From positions 3,259,523 through 3,296,238 of the forward strand of contig BFEA01000009.1 in assembly GCA_003427395.1 (NCBI GenBank): a stretch of 36,716 nucleotides of DNA, written 5' to 3'. Position numbers and translations under genes: made by a program. The stretch's first letter is position 1; every line of letters begins with the position of its first letter. Origin of the DNA: Chara braunii (taxonomy: Eukaryota > Streptophyta > Charophyceae > Charales > Characeae). This document shows positions 1-10,422 of this stretch, one piece after another. The notes under the pieces are model-generated. The model was given only the letters and a program-made list of their open reading frames with translations, was not told where the DNA came from and did not search any database.

Positions 1-44
1 TGCAAAAATCAAAGAAAATCAAAGTCCTTTGTAACCGCCATATT

Positions 45-656
45 CCAGAATGAATCTGGTCGCGGATGAATCTCCCCAAGTGACCGTTTTTTACCGTTAA
101 GGCATTTTTCTCTTTTCTTTTCTTTTCTTTTCTCCTCCTTTCTTGGACAGTAGGGACTTGCCAGTCCCTACCTATGGCAATCCCTACTGACGGCCAACTC
201 ACTCACTCCCTCTCACTCTTTTTGTCTTATTCTCCCCCCTTTTCTTTTATTTTCTCTCTTTTTTTTAGCATGCCAAGTGTCAAGTATCCATTAAGGCCCT
301 TTTCTAGTCTCTTCCTCTTAGTTTTAGCCCTCCCTATGCCCAAGGTGCAGTCCATTATTTCTCGGACTGCAATAATGGCCTTGCTATGCCCATGGGAGCC
401 TCCTTTTACTCCTACATTTTTCCCACAATAGTCCCTCCTACTCCGATTTTCTCCCGGAGGGCTATTTTTCACATAGGGTCTTATTTGACTCTATTTTTTT
501 GAGGGAGGCTGATCCGAGATTTTTCGGATTGCTCCCATGTCTCCCACTTTAGTTTTCTTTACTTTTCCTTTTCCTTTTGGCCTTCCCGTTTATCACCACT
601 AGTACTTGCACTAGTGATGCTGATATTTTTGGCCGTCAAGATATTGATCTTGACGG
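45..656. other. Cluster of short hairpins in the LTR (left copy)
   Basis: Short inverted repeats follow one another at intervals of tens to about 150 bases, separated by pyrimidine-rich spacers. Stems: CCAGA/TCTGG (45-59); GTAGGGAC/GTCCCTAC (150-171); GCAGTCC/GGACTGC (347-370); CTCCG/CGGAG (438-457); ATCCGA/TCGGAT (about 510-527); CACTAGT/ACTAGTG (about 596-615); and CCGTCAAGAT/ATCTTGACGG (633-656, 10-bp stem, 4-base loop). The same series occurs in the 27624-29083 copy, where several stems are longer. Confidence 0.7.
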
Positions 657-729
657 TGTACCTTGTATTTATTATTTTTCCCTCATGCGGTGCCGCCGTT
701 TCTTCTTGGGACTTTCACATGTCCCCGTC

Positions 730-1024
730 ACTTGTCCCGTCGGTGGTCCCCGCCACTTAGTCCCGTCGGTGGTCCCCGACACTTAGTCCCGTCGGCGGTC
801 CCCGACANCACTTAGTCCCGTCGGTGGTCCCCGACACTTAGTCCCGTCGGCGGTCCCCGACAAGTCCCGCCGGTGGTCCCCGACACTTAGTCCCGTCGGT
901 GGTCCCCGACACTTAGTCCCATCGGCGGTCCCCGACACTTAGTCCCACCGATGGTCCCCGACACTTAGTCCCGTCGGTGGTCCCCGACACTTAGTCCCGT
1001 CGGCAGTCCCCGACACTTAGTTCC
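730..1024. repeat. 26-bp tandem repeat in LTR, about 11 units
   Basis: The unit contains CCCGTCGGTGGTCCCCGAC followed by ACTTAGT. About eleven copies are present here and about eight at 28368-28574, so copy number varies between the two LTRs. Each unit can form a small hairpin (GTCGG/CCGAC). On the minus strand units begin TGTCGGGGAC, close to the start of the LTR itself. One ambiguous base lies at about 808. Confidence 0.85.
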
Positions 1025-1537
1025 GGGTGGCCCCGGGTGCCTTTCCCCAAGGTGTCCCATGCCCCTTGGGCGTCTTGTCGCCCCATAGCGATCCCTCTCC
1101 TTAGTCTTTCCTCGCGCTTTGTGCGTGCCGATCTCTTTGGTCGTGGGCCCCCGCTTCGAGGCTCCCGTAGGTGGCCCCCACGTTGACCCCTCATTTTACG
1201 GCTTCCAACGGCTTCTGGCCGCCCATCCCTCGACTTCCTCATTCCCTTATTGCTGTCGCGCAGCAATCGCTAGTTCAAAAGGCCCCTTGACCTTAGTCTT
1301 ATTGCATTTCAATGACCCTCCCGGCCTCCTGCTATGTTCTATGTGCCCCTGTTCTTGCGCTCGCTCGCTTGCCGCCGCTTAGTTCTTTTCCCCTGTGGTT
1401 CTCGCCCCAGGGCATTACTCCCTCTTGCGGCCTAATCCTTTATTTCGTCTCATTTCGGATTTCTCTGTTGTGCACATTTCGTCCATATTCGTCCTCTCGA
1501 GCGATGGGAAGTTATTCGTGACTCACCAGTCCAGACA

Positions 1538-1557
1538 CGTTCCCCCCACTCTTTCAC
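1538..1557 (-). other. Polypurine tract (plus-strand primer site) of element A
   Basis: On the minus strand this reads GTGAAAGAGTGGGGGGAACG, a purine-rich run ending exactly at the LTR start TGTC. This is the expected position and composition of the tract that primes second-strand DNA synthesis in LTR retrotransposons. A second copy of this run and its flank lies near 2910. Confidence 0.65.
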
Positions 1558-2424
1558 GATGTCCTCATCGCGCACCAATCTCTTTACAGTGAGTTTTGGA
1601 GGGAATAGATGTGAGAGAGAGATGAGTTGTTATGAATGGTTAGTTTGTCAGGATCCATTTCGTTCTTTTCCCATTCCTTTCTCAATGTTTTCCTTAGCTT
1701 CCGCCCCTTGGGGTGGAGGAGGGTATGGGGGAGTCGAAGGTTCTACAACTTAGACCAGGTTGCTCATTTCCGTCATAGCTCTGCCTCTTTATCTTTCCCT
1801 CAATCGAGACGTGAACTTCCTCTTCAGTCAACTCTGTATCCCAGCAGGGCAGCCCATAATTCTTTCAACTTCAGCAACATGAAGCAAACGAGGTTTTTCT
1901 TGCTTTCATGCACTTAACTGCTGGTATGCTGACTTTATTCCCAGGGTGACAATTTGTTGTCATAACACAATTGGTTTTCTCATTTTACGCCTTAGCATTG
2001 TTGATAACAAATTGTAGGCAAGTTTTCGGATGTGACTCATTATCAAGCATTTGCTCTGGAAGGGGGATGTTCGTCCAGTACAACCGCCACTTTTGATGTG
2101 GTGATACTCACTTCGAATCAGTTAGCCCAGGCACAATTCCTCTTAAGTGCTTCGTAATCTCAAATCTATCTTCCCATTTCGTTGAGAAAACATTTTCGAG
2201 CAGAAACCATTTCGGTTTCGCCTCATTCATTACTCTTAGGGTCATAAAAAAATAATCTACTTTTCGGCCCGTGCAATCCATGTTCTCTCGTCATTCTTTC
2301 CTCAGTCTCATGCTTAGTCAGTTCCCATGTATTTTTCCCATGTCTTTTTGCCCGGCTTATGTGCGTCATCCTCATTCGTCCTTTCTCGTATCCAGGCTTT
2401 AAAATGCGCGTTACTCAGTCCCTC

Positions 2425-2850
2425 TTGTTCACATCTTTCTTCTGGCCTCTTGCCAGGCCTCTCTCATACTCATGCAAAGTCCATTATACCTGTATCTCTT
2501 TTCTGGGCGTCTTGCCAGACTTTTCCTTAAGTCTACGCAAAGCCAATTTCACATATTTTTCTTTTCTGAACATCCTGCCCTGCTAGATCAAATACTCATC
2601 CATTTCTCTCCTGGACATCTCGCCAGGTCTCTTCTCAAGCTCATGAGGAGTCATTCACACATCTTTTCCTTAGCTGGACACCTTGCCAGGCTTTTTCTCA
2701 AGCTCATGCAACGTCAATTTCTCACCCGTTTCTCTTCTGGACATCTTGCCAGACCTTTTCTCAAGCTCATGCAACGTCAATTATTCATCCGTTTCTCTTC
2801 TGGACATCTTGCCAGGCCTTTTCTCAAGCCTGCGTAAAGTCAATTACTCA
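2425..2850. repeat. About 62-bp degenerate tandem repeat, about 7 units
   Basis: Units share TCTTCTGGACATCTTGCCAG, then CTTTTCTCAAGCTCATGCAA and a CATCCGTT-type end. The last two or three units are almost identical and the first four are diverged. A plus-strand ORF across it (2472-2837) only reflects the repeat, since the unit length does not keep one clean protein motif throughout. Confidence 0.75.
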
Positions 2851-2903
2851 TTCATCCTTACGCTCATCGTATCCTTCTCTTTTGCACGCTTTTTCTGTGG
2901 TAG

Positions 2904-2950
2904 ATGACACACCTTCCCCCCACTCAAAATGCGATGTCCCCATCGCACGA
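2904..2950 (-). other. Second polypurine-tract-like sequence
   Basis: The stretch GACAC, ACCTTCCCCCCACTC and CGATGTCCCCATCGCAC closely repeats 1534-1575, where the LTR edge and polypurine tract lie. On the minus strand it reads GAGTGGGGGGAAGG followed by TGTGTC, which imitates a tract/LTR-start junction. It could be an internal (central) tract or the scar of an older LTR junction. Confidence 0.5.
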
Positions 2951-4144
2951 CTAGTTCACACTCGGAGGTATGCAGACCTTAGCCCACCAACTGAGTAGAC
3001 GGATGCCGGCCCATCAGCCCCGAAAAGGATGGGTGATCAGTCCTCCCCCTGCTGATAACTCACCTCATCCCCTATTCCAGTCCGACCTTTTGCTACTTAC
3101 GAGACGGGCGTCATCACTGAGGTACCACCCCACATCTGGAAGGGAGGTCCAATCCAAGCCTCCCAGGACCCCATCTTGCCGTAAGTGCCTTCTCGCGAAT
3201 TGTTCCTCCCGAGCGGTGTTTTCTTGGATCCGGCCTCTTCTTTTCAAGAAAGTTGGGGCTCTTTATTAGTCTGCGAGTGCAGTTACGAAGACCTCGTGGT
3301 TAGTCTCGGAACGGTTGTAATGATCCGGCAGGGCGGTGTCACTTGCCCTGTGGTGGTTGCGGCTTCCACCCAGTACCACGCCCGATTCCTCCCTCTGGAC
3401 AGTGCTGCTCAACTTAACGCGAGCAACCTTGGTCCATTCCAAACGGTCGGGCCGCCCCTCTACGGCATGGCGTGTGGTTGGGGAGAAAGAATGAGACTTA
3501 GGAAAAAAAATGGCTCTCTCGCCTGTTTGGCACCACGCCCTTGACGTTTAGGTTTCAACATGAGACGCAGTTTGAACTTCCCGACTAGAGCTCGTTGTCG
3601 GGGTTAGTTCCGGACGACCAACATCAATCAAAGAGAGAGATGCTTTGGTCCTTCAACCCTTATTCCTTCTTATGAGGAGCAGGTCGCGCTGAGACTTTTC
3701 CCTTAACGGGTAGAGGTCTTGGGGTTGAGATGCAGATATTGCTATCCCCCTTATGTTGAGATCTGAGACTAGAAAAAAAGGAAAGCTTAATCTCTTGCTA
3801 TTTCCATGGTCGGTCCGGCGACCTTACATCAAGTTGCCTAGGGTCCCCTGGCTATGCAATGCAATATTCAATCTTCAAACACTCAATCCCATGCTATTTC
3901 CAAGGCTGATTCTCATGGCTGGTCCGACAGCCTCTCATCAACAAGGCCACCCATATGGCCGGTCTGGCGGTCATTCTCTAAATAGCCATTTCTCAAGACT
4001 GACCCTTCTGGCCATTCAATCCTCAATTCTCTCATTCCTCAACACCCAATCTCTTTGACCGTCCCAACGGTCCCTGCCCTTCTTGGCTTTAGGGTTACGC
4101 CTTCTTTATCCTGTCCTTCTTATTCAACTTTTTATTCCGCCCCC

Positions 4145-4245
4145 TTGGCTATTTTAGCAGCCGACCCACCGACCTTTTCCATCTCTTTCATCCATCCATT
4201 GGCTATTTCAAGGACCGACCCACCGGCCTTTTCCATCTCTTATTG
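4145..4245. repeat. 54-bp tandem duplication
   Basis: Two adjacent units start TTGGCTATTT (4145 and 4199) and share GACCCACCG and CTTTTCCATCTCT. No coding role is visible. Confidence 0.6.
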
Positions 4246-4349
4246 CTCATTCCAGCACATTCTCAATCAACCTTTTTCAATCAACCTTTCTCAATCCAAT
4301 ATGCAGGGGACCTAGTGCCTATTTCAAAAGGAGTGACCCTTGTCAGGGG

Positions 4350-4556
4350 CCATTCCCGAACAACCTGGTTAGGGTCGTTCTTATTCATTCTCAAATTGAA
4401 CAACCTGGTTAGGACCGTTCTTTTCCATTCTCAAGTCGAACAGCCTGGTTAGGGCCATTCTTTTCCATTCTCAAGTCGAACAGCCTGGTTAGGGTCATTC
4501 CTTTTCCATTCTCAAGTCGAACAGCCTGGTTAGGGCTATTCCTTTCGATTCTCAAT
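4350..4556. repeat. About 46-bp tandem repeat, about 5 units
   Basis: Units run AACAGCCTGGTTAGGG, then CATTCTTTTCCATTCTCAAG and TCG. Five units follow in line with few differences. No coding role is visible. Confidence 0.8.
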
Positions 4557-4668
4557 GTTAGTGCCCAAGAGGGTGGGCCTCGAAGTTACGGATCTCATTT
4601 CTGTCTTGGAGGTTCGAAGGTGGCCATCTCATCTCAGTTTTGTTTTGCGTGCTGTTCCCTTTCTTCCA

Positions 4669-4722
4669 TTTTTCACAGTAATGTACTATCCATTCCATTT
4701 CTCACAGTAATGTACTATCCAT
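4669..4722. repeat. 29-bp tandem duplication
   Basis: CACAGTAATGTACTATCCAT occurs twice with a 29-base period. It appears to be a simple local duplication in the untranslated region. Confidence 0.7.
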
Positions 4723-5291
4723 GCATATATCCGACTTAGCGTCTAGCACTTCGAGTTGGGGCTCGCGACCCCAAGCAGCACTAGCTCACCCGACCGTTCA
4801 ACCATAGCAAGAGACAGGGGCGCCCCTTCCATTTTCACTCTTCCTCATCACTCAGGTTTTGGCTATTCTCAGACTCCTTCATGACTTAGTTGGATTAGGC
4901 TCCTAGGGAAGGAGTGTTCTTCACGCCCCTTAACCCATAGGTTCCCTAACCTCTCTTGACCAACGTTCAATGTCTTGCTTTGCTCGTCAATCCGTACTAA
5001 AAATTTCTTTCCTAAAAAAGCACAATCCTCATTTCATCCAAATTTCACAATACACCCTTCCCAACTGGTCTCATTCCATGCCCCATGTCCTTGTCTTGTG
5101 TACCCACTTTCAAAGGTAGCTCATCCAAAAGTAGCCTCAATACGCTATCTTCTAATGTTATCACGACATAGTCTTAGCTGGCCCTTCCATCACTCATCCT
5201 TTGCAAGCTTACTCATATTACACACATTCTGCTCCAATGTTTTGCAATTGAGAATTAAAACCAAGATTCTTGCCCAACACTCAATCAACAT

Positions 5292-6398
5292 CTAATGCCC
5301 ATTGCTGTCCTGTGCCTCGACTTGCTCGTTTCTTGGTCCACCCTGTTCCTCAGCTGGCTGTCTAACCCCCAGGCCAAAGGTCTCGATTTCTCTCCTTATC
5401 CTTACAATTTTCCGTAACTCTGCGTCGCTAAAAAAATCCCGTGGTGTGGCTTCCACCCCTGCCCTTGCGAGTTCCCGAGTCTTAACAATCCATTCGTGCC
5501 TGATCACATTGGGCCACTGTTGAAACCAATGACTGGGTGTTGGTCCAAACTCGTCCTCCCATCTGAAAGCCCCGTCGCCCGGCTGGTGCATCGGAGGCCG
5601 CCCCCCTTCCCTAGGTCTCGAGATCTCATCCCTCTCATCCCCGCTGCTGATTTCTATGACTTCTCGTACATCCTCCTCCTCGTCCTCCTCGCCTTCTGTC
5701 TGTATGGGGCTATACCCACCTGCAAGGTTCTTCGGATCGTAGGTAAAAGAAATCTTTGTCCCCGTCCCATACCCCTCACAACTGTCGTGGCCGCTTCGTC
5801 CTTCAAGCGGGTTTTCCCTTCTTTCCTTACCCTCCTCAGGTTCGCCACGCATGTCTTGTCCCCTCTCGCTTTCCCTATGCCAAGTCTCACGTCACTTGCC
5901 CCTGTTGACTCCTTCCTCGTCATAGACTTGAACCTTATCTCCCACCTCTGCATTGCCTCTTTTTTCCACTTCTGTCTTTTCCTTCCCTCCCTCACTGTCA
6001 GACGAGATTTCTATACCTTCTCTCTTGCGGAGGGGTGAGGGTTTCCTACACAAGCATTTCCTTCCACCCCTGCCTAGCACTGGCCCACCCATGAGTCCTA
6101 TGTATAACTTTCTCTTCGCCGTCTTCCTCCCTTTGCTTGGTCCGGCTTCCCCCCCTCCGGTAGGCCTGTTGATCGCCCCGCTGTCGTTCTCGTTGCCGAA
6201 TTCCATTCTCTTGTCTTTTCTCGTTTTTCTCCTAGGTCCTGTATAACAAAACAACATCCGCAATGCCCCGCATACACACATTTCCCCCAGTCCGGTAGAC
6301 AGCTCCCTTTTCCCAAAAATGCTCCCAATATCCTTTGCATCAAACTCTTTTATACATTTCCCTCCCTTATGCAAAAGCGTCGTTTGTGAAGATCCCAT
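5292..6398 (-). pseudogene. Accessory ORF downstream of integrase, one in-frame stop
   Basis: Two open stretches (6398-5892 and 5852-5292) share a reading frame and are separated by one TGA at 5892-5894, with the 13 codons between otherwise open. Together they make about 369 codons. I do not recognise the family. The protein is hydrophilic and basic in the first half (PSKGRKTAKRK), acidic in the middle (EGEEDEEEDVRE), and ends with a 100-residue section that looks folded (HWFQQWPNVIRHEWIVKTRE). Two related motifs, GIEISSDSEGG before the stop and VIEISSGDERDE after it, look like SUMO-interaction motifs: a hydrophobic core beside serines and acidic residues. It lies 189 bases after the end of Pol on the same strand, so it would be the last ORF of the element. 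Plants and other eukaryotes have gypsy elements with extra 3' ORFs, but no function is implied here. Confidence 0.55.
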
Positions 6399-6587
6399 TT
6401 TTTCCGTAAAAAACTATGGTACAATGCCCCAAACATCCCTTCCCGTCGTCGCACAAGCCAGATATTGCAAAACTCCAAGTCATGCTGCCTTTCAACCTCA
6501 GTCAGTCCAAGCCATTGCCCCAGTCCCCTAAAATGACAGTCCCATGGACATGGTCAGAGACAAACCATAATGTGGGCAAGACTGTGG
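6399..6587 (-). other. Spacer between Pol and the accessory ORF
   Basis: This 189-base stretch contains stops in all minus frames. No motif is recognised. Confidence 0.5.
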
Positions 6588-8357
6588 TCAATCTTTAGCT
6601 TGTGGCTCCTCAGTTTCCTTATTTTCAGCCTCCTGGAGCCATTGTTCCACTGGGTCCCGACTTAAAAACCTGACCAATCGTTGCCCCGGGAAGGGCCCTT
6701 TCAATCCAGTTCCATGCAAATCTTCCAGTTCGAAGGTGTTCAGTCCCACCCGCTTGGCGATCCGGTAGGGGCCTTTAAACCTTCTTCCCAGTCGTCCCGA
6801 CCAAGTACTTTTTAGTGTCGAGTTCCTTAGCAATATCATCTCTCCCACTTGAAGTGGCTCCTTTCTAACATTCTTAACCTGGTCCCACCTTGCTTTGTCC
6901 CTCATTCTGCTGTCTAGTACGCGGTTGGCGATGGCTTTCATGACCTCCTCGTTCTTAAGGATCTGTTAACATCTTGCCTCGATTAATTCTTCAGTAGTCA
7001 TTTGTGGATCATCATCTAACCTATTCTAGGTAGGTACCAAGGCTTCCACAGGAAAGTCGATCTCTCTTCCGTACCAAAGTTCCGTCGGGATATATCCTGT
7101 TGTCCTTTTAGGGGTCATATTCTCCGCAAAGGCAGACTGCTTAAGATACCTAGGCCAGCTCCCCAGATGGTCCGCTGCGAGTTTCGCAATCGTGTTCTTC
7201 AAGGTTCGGTGCCCCCTTTCCACAGATGCATTGGCCTCAGGGTGATACGGCTCGATGAGTTTGATCGGTACGCAGAGTCTCTTAAGCATCCCCAATACTT
7301 CGTGGTTCACAAACTCCATCCCATTGTCTGCTATAAACCTCATGACGAACGGATGCCTCAAGTAGAAGTCTTCTATCCAGTCCGCCACACTCCTCCTTGT
7401 CTTTTTCTTGAGGGCGACCGCCTCCACGAACCCACTCAAGTTGTCTCGCGCATCCATGATATACCTGTACCCATCCGTTGATACAGGCATGACCACAAGG
7501 TCGAGGTGGACCAGATGTCTCGGCCCTAGCACCCGCGTTGGTCTAAGCAGCTCGAAGACCCGCACCGAGCTTCGTTCTTGGCAAATAAGGCAAGTCTGGC
7601 AGTATATGGCGACCATGCCTGCCATGCCTGGCCAATAATAGAGTGGCATCATCTTTGCAAGCGTTCCTTTGGACGACCGATGACCTCCAACCAACCCATC
7701 GTGCATTGCTAGGATAACATCTTCTTGCCTAGATCTTCCGCACACAACCCTTCTGGGCATAGCACCTTCCTCCCTTCGGAACAAATGCCCGCCCCTTAGG
7801 ACGTACCTTTCGGCTTCTTCCCTTGCTTTAATACTGACTTCCGTAGGTTGTTTGTTTCCTACCAATAACAGCCCGATCTCCCGAAAGAGCCCTTCATATG
7901 ATTGGACATAGAAAAACTCCTCTCCTTCCTCGCCCCCATCCTTTCCTTCCTGCATCTGATTTACCACCCATTGCAACTCTTTCCTTTCCCAAGATTCCTC
8001 TAAGCTCATCACTGCTTCCCGGCCTCCCTTGACCGCCATTGCTATTAGCTCCTCTTTCGGTCCTACTATCGCTCTCCATGAGTCATTTTCTTCTCTGTGT
8101 CCTCGAGTGGTGACTGGTCCTTCTCTAAGTTCTGCTACTACGGCAGGTGCCCCCTTCTCCAAAGTCTGGATCAATAGTTCTCCAGACCCGCATCCTTCGC
8201 TCATCCTTTCGTTATCCACCGCAAGAGTTCCTCCTTCGTATTCGAGGAACGCGTCTATGGGCTTCGCATCCTCCACCCCTTCGGGAGTGATGCAGACCCG
8301 GCTCAGCCCATCAGCCTTGTTCCTAATTCCCGCAATCCGTTCGATCTTATAATCGAA
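6588..8357 (-). pseudogene. Integrase (with end of RNase H), interrupted
   Basis: Retroviral-type integrase, the nuclear enzyme that inserts the cDNA. The frame is continuous from the reverse transcriptase section through a TAG at 8358-8360. It begins with the RNase H end (FDYKIERIAGIRNKADGLSR). Numbering from codon 8276: zinc-binding H192, H199, C226 and C229; catalytic D259 (HLDLVV), D317 (IADNG) and E353 (ASVERG), with exactly 35 residues between D317 and E353. All catalytic residues are present. Two more in-frame stops follow, TAG at 7026-7028 and TAA at 6966-6968. The frame then resumes at 6941 with the C-terminal GPY/F module (RRFKGPYRIAKRVGLNTFEL). No chromodomain is visible. The three nonsense codons make this copy a pseudogene, although the domain is almost full length. 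Confidence 0.85.
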
Positions 8358-9854
8358 CTACCAGATGAATCCTACCCATCTCCCTACCGTCGGATCTATA
8401 GGCCTGTAATTCCTTAAGGCCCCTGCAACAATCGTCGGATCGATCCTGAGGATGAACCGCCTCCCAAATAGGTAGGCCTGAAAGGGCTTAAGACAGTGCA
8501 AGATGGCTAGGACCTCCTTCTTGAACTGTGAGTACCGCCGCTCTGCGAAGTTCAGGGTTCTACTCTCAAACCTAATTGGCCTTTCTTTTCCTCCCTCATC
8601 CCTTTGAATCAACACACCTACTACGGCCAAAGGTCCTCCATCCGTCTCTAGGATGAAGGGTTGTCCCACTTCGTCATTAAAACAAGGCGCGGACAGGGCG
8701 ACTGTCTCAAATGTGAATATGTCCTTGAGCCTTTGGACAACTCCTTCTCGCTCCTCCGTCCAATCCATGGTTCCTTCTTCCCTGATCATAGCCCGGATAG
8801 GCTCCGCAATCTTGGCAAAGTTCTTAATGAAGATCCTCCAAAAGCCGACTACGCCGAGGAACGCTCTTACCTCCGTCGTCGTGCGCAGTGGTGTCAGCCA
8901 CTGTGATATCTTGTCGGTCTCTGCCGGATCCGGCTTCCTGTCGTAAGCACCACAACGAAATCCTAGTATAGTTACCTCCGGTACTGCTACGATACTCTTT
9001 GGTCCACTAGCCGTAATGTTGTATACCAGGAACCGGCGGAGTAAGTCCTTGATGTCCTGCAGGTGGTCCCACTCAAAACGTCGGATTCCTGGCCGGACTT
9101 CCGTCTCGTCCTTCTCCTGCGCGCCTTTGATCGAATTGTCATCGATGTAAGGCTCACATTTTTCTGGGAACATATCCCCGGCCACGGCGAGCATCCTGCG
9201 TTGCACTTCGACCACCGCGTTTATGAATCCCATAGGGGTCACTTGCGTCTGTAGTTGGCCTACGAGGGTGTGCATAGCGGTGTATGGCCTGTCATGAACA
9301 TCCAACGGAAGTTGGTCGTACCCTGAGTACAAGTCTATCAGGGAGTAAATGCTCCGACCGGCGTACGATTCTGCTAATAAGTCAGCCTGAGGTAGCGAGT
9401 CAGCATCCCGAATGGTTACCGCATTCAACTTCTGCAGGTCCTGAATCCACCTTAGTGTCTTGTTAGGCTTCCGAAAGACGAACCACCGATTTGCGTATGG
9501 TGATGCTGTAGGCTCCACAATGAAGGAGTCCATCTTTGCTCGGAGGAGGTCTGTTACTTCTCCTGCTATCCCAAATTCATTGGATGGTCCCTTGTCATTC
9601 CAGCACTCATATTCTACCGTGTGGATTCTAACCGGAGGGATCAACTTTGCATCCAGTCGTCCCTTCTGGTGATCACTAAAGGCAAATGGCAGGTGAAACT
9701 CCTGGTAGGTCCTTTTGATCAGGCGGGTTTCTTCTTCCGTTAAGAACCCGTCTATCCCTATCTTCATTGTGTCAGCTACCTCATCTTGTATATAATTTCT
9801 CTCCGTCGCCCTTCTTTCTCGGATCACTCGAAGGAACTCTTCCTCCTTCTCCAT
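8358..9854 (-). pseudogene. Reverse transcriptase and RNase H of Ty3/gypsy Pol
   Basis: This part copies element RNA into DNA in the cytoplasmic particle. Of 498 residues, RT motifs include SLIDLYSGYDQLPL (first catalytic Asp near 174), VTPMGF near 205-210 and the YIDD box at 236-239 with the two metal-binding aspartates. RNase H follows with ETD near 403-405 and FKKEVLAIL (Glu near 447). The LGVVGFWRIFI connection segment is typical of Ty3/gypsy. The open stretch ends at a TAG (8358-8360) just after the WVGFIW motif of RNase H, and the same frame continues into the integrase. The start at 9854 is simply the first ATG after an upstream in-frame stop; a 17-bp direct repeat and frameshift lie there, so the true N-terminal join to protease is broken. 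Confidence 0.88.
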
Positions 9855-9877
9855 AGCCTCTTTCTCGGATCACTCGA
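9815..9877. repeat. 17-bp direct repeat with 46-bp spacing at the PR/RT junction
   Basis: TTTCTCGGATCACTCGA occurs at 9815-9831 and 9861-9877. The spacing of 46 is not a multiple of three, and the reading frame changes here. Skipping 46 bases would join the upstream frame (ending ESTSR, stop, GRKQNRSRVIRER) to the RT frame (RVIRERRATERNY). A small duplication is therefore a likely cause of the frameshift. Confidence 0.6.
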
Positions 9878-9897
9878 GACCGGTTTTGCTTTCTTCC

Positions 9898-10422
9898 CTA
9901 CCGACTTGTACTTTCGAACACTTCCTTCCGGGATCTTTCTCCTAAAAAATGAACAGCCGGAATCGTCCCCGTCGCCTCTACGACTCGTGGTTGAATACTA
10001 ACTAGTTTCCCATTCAGGCAATATCCCTTTTGCAACTCTCTTTCGAACTTGGCCAAGGCTGCCGAATCCACTCCTACCTTGTGGTATCTGAGGGCCTTGA
10101 TGAGTTGTAATAGATCGGGGATCTCGAGTGCGATTTCTGACACGTNTATGCGTACTTCTTTCCGTTTGGGCAGGCTAGCACCAAGTTCGACCTCTGACTC
10201 CTTTTCCGCTACCATAACACCTAGGACTTCGTCCTCCTGCCTCCTCTTCTTCTGGGGCAGGCCCATCTTGATCCACTCCTTGTTGAATGCTTCCTCAATT
10301 ATGATTTCTACCCTTTCTCTCATACCCTCCATCCGTGCGAAAACCCTTTTTTCGCGTGCTATCCTCGAACGACGGCGACCTTGTTGCCAATTTCCCCTTC
10401 GGGGGGTCTCCTCCCGTTCCAA
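9898..10422 (-). pseudogene. Linker segment of Pol between protease and RT (frame-shifted)
   Basis: This open stretch lies between the protease and RT frames and overlaps the protease frame by 128 bases. No catalytic motif is seen. It is charged and partly helical (RMEGMRERVEIIIEEAFNKE; then IPDLLQLIKALRYHKVGVDS), ending FESTSR and a TAG at 9898-9900. The run KRRQEDEVLG may be a flexible linker. One ambiguous base sits at 10146. It is probably the continuation of the protease polypeptide after a one-base frame change in the overlap. Whether that shift is decay or programmed cannot be told from one copy, because B lacks this region. Confidence 0.6.

Larger units (their letters stand above)
1..1537 (-). 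repeat. 3' LTR of element A (partial)
   Basis: Bases 1-1537 align along their length with 27624-29083; by eye there is roughly one difference per 15-25 bases, apart from a tandem repeat whose copy number differs. The right edge is fixed by loss of similarity after the bases CCAGACA at 1531-1537, which on the minus strand gives an LTR start of TGTCTGG. A polypurine tract follows immediately, as expected for a 3' LTR. The far end of the LTR is outside the window. Short hairpins occupy 1-660, a 26-bp tandem repeat 730-1024, and 1025-1537 is unique sequence. Small plus-strand ORFs here are not kept in reading frame between the two copies. Confidence 0.75.
1558..5291 (-). other. 3' untranslated, repeat-rich region of element A
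   Basis: About 3.7 kb lies between the accessory ORF and the polypurine tract. No minus-strand ORF of useful length and no conserved protein motif is visible. It holds three or four small tandem arrays (listed separately) and a second polypurine-tract-like sequence. The plus-strand ORFs read mostly low-complexity or tandem-repeat sequence and are not credible genes. The stretches 1558-2425, 2955-4140 and 4725-5291 show nothing else recognisable. Confidence 0.6.

Noticed and set aside
730-1024. CRISPR-like array
   Set aside because: Units are contiguous without unique spacers, vary in sequence and lie in a eukaryotic LTR; this is a minisatellite.
2472-2837. Plus-strand ORF with repeated LARLFLKLMQ motif
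   Set aside because: It follows the 62-bp repeat only, is antisense to the element, and units are degenerate.
5496-6038. Plus-strand ORF of 180 codons
   Set aside because: Shadow of the minus-strand accessory ORF; leucine/serine-rich antisense translation.
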